Below, one piece after another: positions 57,708 through 64,000 of a DNA stretch of 64,000 nucleotides. Both the position numbers and the translations under genes were made by a program. Below the pieces are notes generated by a model. It was not told the DNA's origin and ran no database searches. It was given only the letters and a program-made list of their open reading frames with translations. Position 1 is the stretch's first letter; the number at the start of each line of letters is the position of its first letter. The DNA is from Helicobacter sp. 13S00401-1 (lineage in GTDB: Bacteria; Campylobacterota; Campylobacteria; Campylobacterales; Helicobacteraceae), in assembly GCF_002272925.1 (NCBI RefSeq), contig NZ_MLAR01000004.1:62001-126000 (forward strand), read 5' to 3'.

Positions 57708-60059
57708 ATGGAATCTTTTAACATTAAGATAGATGGTAAAACCTGCCTAGCTTTTGAAGGTGAAAGCATACTAAGCGTAGCAAGAAGAAATCATATCTAT
57801 ATACCCACACTTTGCGATCTTCCTAAGCTTGATCCAGTTGGAGCTTGTAGGATGTGTGTAGTAGAAGAAAGTGATGGTAACGTTATAGCAAGCTGTAAAA
57901 GCCTAGCACACAAAGATACAGTAGTTCAAACTAATACTAAAAAACTTCAAGACTATAGAACTGATATCATGCGCTTTTTATGCATTAACCATCCATTAGA
58001 ATGTGGGGTTTGTGATAAAAGTGGAGAGTGTGAGCTTCAAGATAAAGTCTTTGAGATGAAAGTAGACTTACAGCCTTACTTTTCTCATCAAAAAGAAACT
58101 GACTTTGTGCACTTTACTAATAAGATCTATGATGAAAGTCTTTGTATAGTTTGTGAAAGGTGCGCTAGAACTTGTAATGAATACGTGGGTAATAGCGTCT
58201 TAAGCGTCTTAAGTGGGGGTTTTGGCTCTAAGATAGGAGTAGACTTTAGTGCCTACTGTGAAGACTGTGATGAGTGTGTGAGTGTGTGTCCAACAGGCGC
58301 TATGATATCTACTAGATTCCTTTATACTACTAATGCTTGGGAGTTAGCTAAAAAGCCCTCAGTTTGCACTCAGTGTTCTAGTAACTGTGATATAAACTAT
58401 GAAGTTAAGACTAACAAAGATGGTATAAAAAAGATTTACAGGGCTAATACTAACTTTCATACCTCCCAACTTTGCCATGCTGGACGACATCGCTACTATG
58501 ATAATAATATCTCTTTAAAAACTAACGCCTCTTATTTAAATAAGGCCCTTAGTGCTTTTAAAAATGCAAAAGCCTTAAGGCTTTCTACTAAGTCTAGTAA
58601 TGAAGAAGCACTAATTTTAAGTCTTTTAAGTGAGAAGTTTGGCTTTAAGCTACATTGCGATGAAGCTTACTACTATAAAAGATTTTTAGATTCCACAAAC
58701 TCTACTTTAGTAAGCGTTGATGAGAGCTTAAAAAATGCAAAAGTAGCTATAGTCTTTGGATCTTATATATATGATGAGTTTCCTAATGTAAGATCTAATC
58801 TAGCTAAACATGTCATTAAAAATGATCTAAAAACTATATTTATAAACCCTATCTCTGAAAAAAGATTCCAAAGTGTTTTAGAGCTTAAGTATGAAGTAGA
58901 TCATGAGCTTTCAGTCGCACTTTTGCTGCTTCAAGCACTTGATTTTAAACATATCCATGAAGAGTACTTTGCTAACTTAGATATGGGAGAAGTTATAGCT
59001 GAAAGCAACATTAGCGATCATGAGTTAGAAAGCCTAAAGCGTATATGTTTTAAAGCCCTTTTTAGTAGTGCACATAAAGAGCACAAAGAAGAATCTAGTA
59101 AAGATTCTATAGTTATACTGGTAGGACCTGATATCTATACTCACAAAGATGCAAGTACTTTAGCTTATATCTTCAAGCTTTTAAAAGAGATGCTTGATAT
59201 TACCGTGATACCTCTTCCTTATAACAATACACTAGGTATATTAGGAAGTTGCAAGTTAGAAAAAGATGAGTTTTTGCAAGATTGTATTATAGGTTATAGG
59301 AGTGAAGGAAGTTTTATTTTAGATGATGTTATGAGTGTTTTAAGACATGACTTTTTACTTCCTAGTTTTAATCATATAGAATCTACTTTTATAAACTTAA
59401 ATCTAGAGCTAGTTAAAGCAAGCCCAGCACTTGAGTATGTAGATAGTGAGGGTGAAGACTTATTAGACTTAGCAGATATAGCAAGAGAGCTTTTAGATAA
59501 TGACAAAGATTATCTAGTTGAGTACACTAAACTTTTAAGTTTTAATAAAACTTCTTATGATGCCCTAGCTAGGAGAACTAAGATAGCACTAAGCCTAAAA
59601 CCTAGTCTAAGTAATGCAAGTGATTTGACTAAAGACTTACTTCCTTTAGAGTTAGAAGCTAGTGAAGGCAGTGGCAGTTATATCTACCATGCAGGCCAAA
59701 GTGGTAATATTAACACTTTTGCGCCTTTTACCTTACTGGTATCTAAACAGTTTTGTATAGCCCATGGCTTAAAAGATAAAGATGAGATAGAGCTAAAACT
59801 ACAAAGACCTTTTAGTAAGACTAGAGATGAAGAATGTGGCTGCTTTGAAGATGACCAACAAGAAATTAACAAAGATGCCAGTCAAGTTTCTAACAAAGAG
59901 GAGTCTATGGAGGATTTGGGGAAAAAGCCTTTACCAAAAAGCGGAGTTTGTGTAAAAGTACAAGTTGAAGGCTATCTAACAGGTATGGTAGCAGTACTAA
60001 AAGCTCCTTTAGCTTCATCAAAAAAATATTTTGACTTTGTTAGGATGAGTGATAAATGA
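57708..60059 (+). CDS. nuoG: NADH-quinone oxidoreductase subunit G, first paralogue
   Basis: This 783-residue protein has an N-terminal [2Fe-2S] domain (LCDLPKLDPVGACRMCVVEE), the N5 site HPLECGVCDKSGEC near 102, the N4 ligands (CIVCERCARTC, CEDCDECVSVCP) and an N7-type CTQCSSNC plus a later Cys near 255. The molybdopterin-like domain follows but without molybdenum-binding residues. An acidic, Gly/Glu-rich insertion (CGCFEDDQQEINKD) lies near 730. ATG 57708 has GGGAGG upstream; the frame's upstream GTG start overlaps the previous stop and is rejected. A second nuoG follows, overlapping by 4 bases. Confidence 0.93.
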   Translation: MESFNIKIDGKTCLAFEGESILSVARRNHIYIPTLCDLPKLDPVGACRMCVVEESDGNVIASCKSLAHKDTVVQTNTKKLQDYRTDIMRFLCINHPLECGVCDKSGECELQDKVFEMKVDLQPYFSHQKETDFVHFTNKIYDESLCIVCERCARTCNEYVGNSVLSVLSGGFGSKIGVDFSAYCEDCDECVSVCPTGAMISTRFLYTTNAWELAKKPSVCTQCSSNCDINYEVKTNKDGIKKIYRANTNFHTSQLCHAGRHRYYDNNISLKTNASYLNKALSAFKNAKALRLSTKSSNEEALILSLLSEKFGFKLHCDEAYYYKRFLDSTNSTLVSVDESLKNAKVAIVFGSYIYDEFPNVRSNLAKHVIKNDLKTIFINPISEKRFQSVLELKYEVDHELSVALLLLQALDFKHIHEEYFANLDMGEVIAESNISDHELESLKRICFKALFSSAHKEHKEESSKDSIVILVGPDIYTHKDASTLAYIFKLLKEMLDITVIPLPYNNTLGILGSCKLEKDEFLQDCIIGYRSEGSFILDDVMSVLRHDFLLPSFNHIESTFINLNLELVKASPALEYVDSEGEDLLDLADIARELLDNDKDYLVEYTKLLSFNKTSYDALARRTKIALSLKPSLSNASDLTKDLLPLELEASEGSGSYIYHAGQSGNINTFAPFTLLVSKQFCIAHGLKDKDEIELKLQRPFSKTRDEECGCFEDDQQEINKDASQVSNKEESMEDLGKKPLPKSGVCVKVQVEGYLTGMVAVLKAPLASSKKYFDFVRMSDK

Positions 60060-62410
60060 TAAAGATAACTATAGATTCCATAGAGTTAGAGTGTGAAGAG
60101 GGCGAGACAGTATTAGAGATCGCAAGAAAGAACAATATACAGATTCCAAGTATATGTTACTTATCTGAGTGTTCGCCAACTTTAGCTTGTAAGATGTGTA
60201 TGGTAGAAATTGATGGTAAAAGAACTTATAGCTGTAATGCAAAAGCAAAAGATGGTATGAATATACTAAGCAATACAGAAGAGATAATAAAAGATAGAAC
60301 TGCCATCATGCAAACTTACTGCGTTAACCACCCACTTGAATGTGGAGTATGTGATAAAAGTGGAGAGTGTGAGCTTCAAGACTTTACACTTTATACTAAA
60401 GTACCTACCCAGGAGTATGGCTTAAAAGAAAGCGATAAAAGAGGCTATCGTTTTGCTCAAAGCACTTATGATCCTAATCTTTGCATAATGTGTGAAAGAT
60501 GTGCTACTACTTGTAAGGATAATATAGGTTATAGCAACCTAAAAGCAGGCAAGGCTAAGCTTTTTACACCTGAGGACTACAAAGAAAGCATGCCTAAAGA
60601 TCCTTATAGTGTTTGGTCTAAGAGACAAAAGGGCTTAATAGAGTTTGTGGGGACAAGTGAGTGCAAGGACTGTGGGGAGTGCATAAGTGCTTGTCCAGTT
60701 GGTGCTATGACTTATACTGGCTTTACTTATACTAGTAATGCCTGGGAGTTAGAAAAGATACCTTCAGCTTGTACCCATTGCCCAAGTGGCTGCTTTATAA
60801 GCTATAACATGAAGATTAATAACGCTGAGCGTCATCTAATCTATAGAGTGCAAAATGACTATCATTATAATCCAATCTGCGGGGCAGGGCGCTTTAGTTA
60901 TGACACTAGTTTTTATGCTACTGCTATGCCAGAAGTTATAGATATAGCACTAGAGCGCTTACAAAAGGCCACTAGTTTGCATATAGGAAGTGATGTTACT
61001 AATGAAGAAGCCTATCTTTTTAGCAAGATCGCTACTAGGTTGAATGTGCCTTTATTTAATACTGAAGCTTTTAGGCTTAAAAAAGTTTTAGATTCTATAG
61101 AATCTAGTCACTTTGCAAGCTTTGCTGACTTTAAAACTGCTACTTCATTTATAAGTATAAACTCACTTTTTAAGTATGTTAACCCAAGTATAAAATTTAG
61201 GATTAACAACAACTTAAAACTAAAAAAGACTACTAAACTTTTAAGCTTTGCACCTTTTATAGATAAGCACCTAGCCACCCTTGGAAAGGGTGTAAAACAA
61301 GTTGTAAGTAACTTAGAAGATACTCTATCTATCTTGCTTGCACTTTGTAATGAAAATGGACTTCAATATGCTAATAAAGAAGCTTTGCAAACACTTAGTT
61401 TTGAAGGCTTTGGAGAGCTTCCTTTAGAAGAGCTAAAGTTAGAGCCTAAAGGAATCTTACTTTTAGGAGATCATAGCCTAGCTAGTTTGGATGATAAAGC
61501 CCTAAGTTTTATGGGCTACCTTTTAAATCTTTTATGTGCTAAGTTGGATTTAAAAGTTATGATTTCAACACTAGGAAGTAACACTTTAGGAGTTGCAAAT
61601 CTTTGTGATCTTACTAAAGAATCTGAAGTCAAAAAAGACTATGTAGTAGGGCTTAGGGCTAGCGGGGATTATGAGTTTAAGTCTTTAGCTTTAAGAAGCC
61701 TAGATAAAGAGCCTAACTTAGAAGCTATTTTCCCACTGCCTTTTAGCACTCAAGTTGATGGAAGCTTTACTAACGTAGAACATAGAGTTTTAAGGCTAAA
61801 TCCAGGAAGCTACTATGAAGATAGCACTCTTAAAGAAGGCATCTATCTTGATACTATAGCTAATGCCTTTGATATTAAGTGTGATAGTTTAAGTGATCTA
61901 ACTAGTAAGCTTCACACTTTAAATAAGGCTTATAAAGACTTAGATTACAAAGACTTTAAGCTAGAGATAACAAAGAGCGGGGAAGATGTTAGAGGCTACT
62001 TCTTAGATCATAAATCTGTAGATTCTATAAATTTAGAAGTAGATATAACCCTTCCAGAAAAAAAAGCATTTAACGCCCTTTTATTAAATCCAAAAGAGCA
62101 GTTTAATATACAAACTAAATATAGCGCCATCCTACAAACTAAGGCAGGAGTTTACATAAGCCCTGAGTTTGCAGCTAAGTTAGAGTTAAAAGAAGGTAAA
62201 GAAGTGGTATTTAACATGCAAGTTGATACTCAAAAACTATCTTTTAAAACTAAGGTTTATATAGATTATGACTTAGAAGGTGAGATATTTTTAGTATCAC
62301 CGCTAATAGATGGTATAGAATCTATTTTTAAACCTAGCCTATTAGCAACCCTAGCTTTAGAACAAGATATGAGCATTAAAGAACAAAAATTAGAAGAGGT
62401 ACAAGCATGA
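60056..62410 (+). CDS. nuoG: NADH-quinone oxidoreductase subunit G, second paralogue
   Basis: This 784-residue second NuoG begins MIKITIDSIELECEEGETVLE and has the [2Fe-2S] ligands (ICYLSECSPTLACKMCMVEI), the identical N5 site HPLECGVCDKSGEC, N4 (CIMCERCATTC, CKDCGECISACPVGAM) and N7 (CTHCPSGC) motifs. Outside the cluster region its sequence diverges widely from the first copy. Both are full length, so neither looks degraded. The gene starts 4 bases inside the first nuoG and overlaps nuoH, implying coupled expression. The role of having two is unknown. Confidence 0.93.
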   Translation: MIKITIDSIELECEEGETVLEIARKNNIQIPSICYLSECSPTLACKMCMVEIDGKRTYSCNAKAKDGMNILSNTEEIIKDRTAIMQTYCVNHPLECGVCDKSGECELQDFTLYTKVPTQEYGLKESDKRGYRFAQSTYDPNLCIMCERCATTCKDNIGYSNLKAGKAKLFTPEDYKESMPKDPYSVWSKRQKGLIEFVGTSECKDCGECISACPVGAMTYTGFTYTSNAWELEKIPSACTHCPSGCFISYNMKINNAERHLIYRVQNDYHYNPICGAGRFSYDTSFYATAMPEVIDIALERLQKATSLHIGSDVTNEEAYLFSKIATRLNVPLFNTEAFRLKKVLDSIESSHFASFADFKTATSFISINSLFKYVNPSIKFRINNNLKLKKTTKLLSFAPFIDKHLATLGKGVKQVVSNLEDTLSILLALCNENGLQYANKEALQTLSFEGFGELPLEELKLEPKGILLLGDHSLASLDDKALSFMGYLLNLLCAKLDLKVMISTLGSNTLGVANLCDLTKESEVKKDYVVGLRASGDYEFKSLALRSLDKEPNLEAIFPLPFSTQVDGSFTNVEHRVLRLNPGSYYEDSTLKEGIYLDTIANAFDIKCDSLSDLTSKLHTLNKAYKDLDYKDFKLEITKSGEDVRGYFLDHKSVDSINLEVDITLPEKKAFNALLLNPKEQFNIQTKYSAILQTKAGVYISPEFAAKLELKEGKEVVFNMQVDTQKLSFKTKVYIDYDLEGEIFLVSPLIDGIESIFKPSLLATLALEQDMSIKEQKLEEVQA

Positions 62411-63393
62411 GTGCATTTATAATAGAAACTATCATAAAAGTATTAATTGTAGTTATAGTATTTGCAGCCTTAGGAGCCTTTGCTACGTATCTTGAAAGAA
62501 AGGTTTTAGGGATCTTTCAACGAAGGATAGGCCCTAGTTTTGTAGGACCTTATGGGCTATTACAGCTTGTGGCTGATGCTATAAAGCTTTTTTCTAAAGA
62601 AGATGTTATGCCTAAAGGGGCTAATAAGATAATCTTTTCCATAGCCCCAGTTGTAGCCATAGTAACTGCACTTACTTCTATGGCAGCTATCCCTTTCTTT
62701 CCAGACTTTCATCTTTTTGGATATGAGATAAAGCCTATCATCTCAGATATAAACGTAGGGCTTTTATATTTTATAGCAGTTGGTGCAGTTGGAATCTATG
62801 CGCCTATACTAGCTGGTCTTGGTAGTGGGTCTAAGTGGTCTTTATTAGGGGGAGCTAGGGCTTGTATGCAGATTATTAGCTTTGAAGTAGTTGGAGCTTT
62901 ATCAATCTTAGGCCCTATTATGATAGTTGGGTCTTTGTCACTAGTTGATATGAATGCTTATCAAGCAGGTGGTATATCACACTGGCTAGTTTGGAAGCAG
63001 CCAGTTGCTTTTATAGTTTTTATGATAGCTAGTTATGCTGAGCTTAATAGAACTCCTTTTGACTTACTAGAAGCAGAAGGTGAGATGGTAGCTGGTTTTT
63101 GTACTGAGTATAGTGGCCTTAAATGGGGACTTTTCTTTATAGGAGAGTATGCTCATATGTTTGCTTTTGCCTTTGTTATAAGCCTACTTTTCTTAGGTGG
63201 ATTTAATGATTTTTATTTCATTCCAGGTTGGTTAGCCATCATCATTAAGGTCATAGTATTTATATTCTTCTTTATGTGGGTTAGGGCAACTTACCCTCAC
63301 GTAAGGCCTGATCAGATGATGTCTATGTGTTGGAAGTTTTTAATGCCTTTAATGCTTATAAGCATAGTAATTACTGGTTTAGTTTTATTATAA
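62407..63393 (+). CDS. nuoH: NADH-quinone oxidoreductase subunit H
   Basis: This 328-residue membrane subunit links the quinone cavity to the proton-pumping arm. It shows the motifs ATYLERKVLGIFQRRIGPSFVGPYGLLQLVADAIKLFSKED near residue 25-65, SYAELNRTPFDLLEAEGEMVAGF (206-228), and the terminal WVRATYPHVRPDQMMSMCWKFLMP. It has about eight helices. It overlaps the second nuoG by 4 bases. Confidence 0.97.
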   Translation: MSAFIIETIIKVLIVVIVFAALGAFATYLERKVLGIFQRRIGPSFVGPYGLLQLVADAIKLFSKEDVMPKGANKIIFSIAPVVAIVTALTSMAAIPFFPDFHLFGYEIKPIISDINVGLLYFIAVGAVGIYAPILAGLGSGSKWSLLGGARACMQIISFEVVGALSILGPIMIVGSLSLVDMNAYQAGGISHWLVWKQPVAFIVFMIASYAELNRTPFDLLEAEGEMVAGFCTEYSGLKWGLFFIGEYAHMFAFAFVISLLFLGGFNDFYFIPGWLAIIIKVIVFIFFFMWVRATYPHVRPDQMMSMCWKFLMPLMLISIVITGLVLL

Positions 63394-63405
63394 GGATAAA
63401 AGATA

Positions 63406-64000
63406 ATGCAAAATGATAAAAAAGAAAAAGTATATAGATTTGTAGAAGCTACATCTACACCCCAAAATAACGCAGAGATTTTTTCACGAAGTATAAGAAG
63501 AGCTATAGGCATGGATATGTTTGTAGGTCTTTGGTTAACTTTAAAGGAGTTTTTTTCCAAACCAGTTACGGTTAACTACCCTTTAGAGTTTCAGCCTTTA
63601 AGTCCTAGATATAGAGCAGTGCACAATCTCCAGCGCATGCTTGAATCTGGAAGTGAACGCTGCATAGGTTGTGGTCTTTGTGAAAAGATATGCACATCAA
63701 ACTGCATAAGGATAACAACTAGTGTTGGACAAGATGATAGAAAAAAGATAGATGACTACACTATTAATCTAGGGCGCTGTATTTACTGTGGGCTTTGTGC
63801 TGAAGTGTGCCCAGAGTTAGCCATAGTTATGGGAACTAGGTTTGAAAACGTAAGTGAGCAAAGAGCACATTTTGGGCTAAAGCAAGATTTCTTAAAAGAT
63901 ATAGAAGATGCTAAGTTTCATAGGCAAAGTGAGTTTGCAGGTTTTGGTTCTATAAGTCCTAATGCTGATAAGCTTATTAAAAAAACACCACTTGAATATT
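63406..64000 (+). CDS. nuoI: NADH-quinone oxidoreductase subunit I, 3'-truncated by window edge
   Basis: At least 198 residues from ATG 63406, preceded by AAGGA. Two [4Fe-4S] motifs are clear: [15 protein letters not shown] (near residue 85) and [15 protein letters not shown] (near 124), giving N6a and N6b. [18 protein letters not shown] precedes them. The frame runs off the right edge at KKTPLEY, so the C-terminus and downstream nuo genes lie beyond the window. Confidence 0.95.
   Translation, partial: MQNDKKEKVYRFVEATSTPQNNAEIFSRSIRRAIGMDMFVGLWLTLKEFFSKPVTVNYPLEFQPLSPRYRAVHNLQRMLESGSERCIGCGLCEKICTSNCIRITTSVGQDDRKKIDDYTINLGRCIYCGLCAEVCPELAIVMGTRFENVSEQRAHFGLKQDFLKDIEDAKFHRQSEFAGFGSISPNADKLIKKTPLEY

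Overview
This window is a low-GC (roughly one third G+C by eye), gene-dense chromosomal segment from a Campylobacterota (epsilonproteobacterial) genome, most likely a Helicobacteraceae member close to Helicobacter. The evidence is an HP1043/HsrA-type orphan response regulator with a degenerate receiver, a complex I operon whose NuoE and NuoF positions hold the unusual small Helicobacter/Campylobacter-type proteins, a pseudaminic-acid synthase (PseI), menaquinone-related UbiX and UbiE, the panD-ybaB-PDZ and ispA-surE gene orders, and OMP genes with a homopolymer-tract promoter. It has argH, ilvC and ppc, so it is not an H. pylori-like reduced gene set. I cannot name the species.

Layout. 1-8 kb: end of rsmE, ubiX, a DUF485/ActP acetate-symporter pair, gapA, HU, hemJ, argH and ubiE. 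8-16.5 kb: hsrA, dnaB, an unknown membrane protein, an MFS exporter, a TfoX-N protein, and groES-groEL behind a CIRCE-like HrcA operator. 16.9-22.2 kb: two tandem Tat-exported, serine-ligated molybdopterin S/N-oxide reductases (TorA/BisC type) without an adjacent cytochrome. 22.3-27 kb: a structured intergenic repeat, ClcA, Mrp and HemD. 27.3-33.5 kb: three tandem paralogous outer-membrane proteins, each with a long coiled-coil domain inserted in a small beta barrel; a T14 tract lies in the putative promoter. 33.5-34.5 kb: a large gene-free gap with the second copy of the structured repeat. 34.5-52 kb: housekeeping genes (ilvC, ppc, SRP RNA, holA, rpsF-ssb-rpsR, a LigA with two BRCT domains, panD, ybaB, a PDZ protein, ispA, surE, recG, pseI, yggS). 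52.3-64 kb: the nuo operon nuoA-B-C-D-E-F-G-G-H-I, running off the window.

Respiratory theme: a complex I with a modified electron-input arm (no NADH/FMN domain in NuoF; a GltD-like FAD/NAD(P)/FeS module instead; two NuoG paralogues), two periplasmic S/N-oxide reductases as possible terminal acceptors, and quinone and haem biosynthesis genes (ubiX, ubiE, ispA, hemJ, hemD).

The observations most worth following are: (i) the two-copy intergenic element near 22.3-22.8 kb and 33.7-34.05 kb, whose copies show compensatory base changes in a hairpin, suggesting an undescribed structured RNA or mobile non-coding element; (ii) the NuoF-GltD fusion with a missing N3 cysteine; (iii) the coiled-coil OMP family with its probable phase-variable promoter; (iv) the tandem-BRCT LigA; (v) the strong excess of the 7-mer AGAATCT/AGATTCT across the window. 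No tRNA, rRNA, CRISPR array, insertion sequence or prophage was seen.
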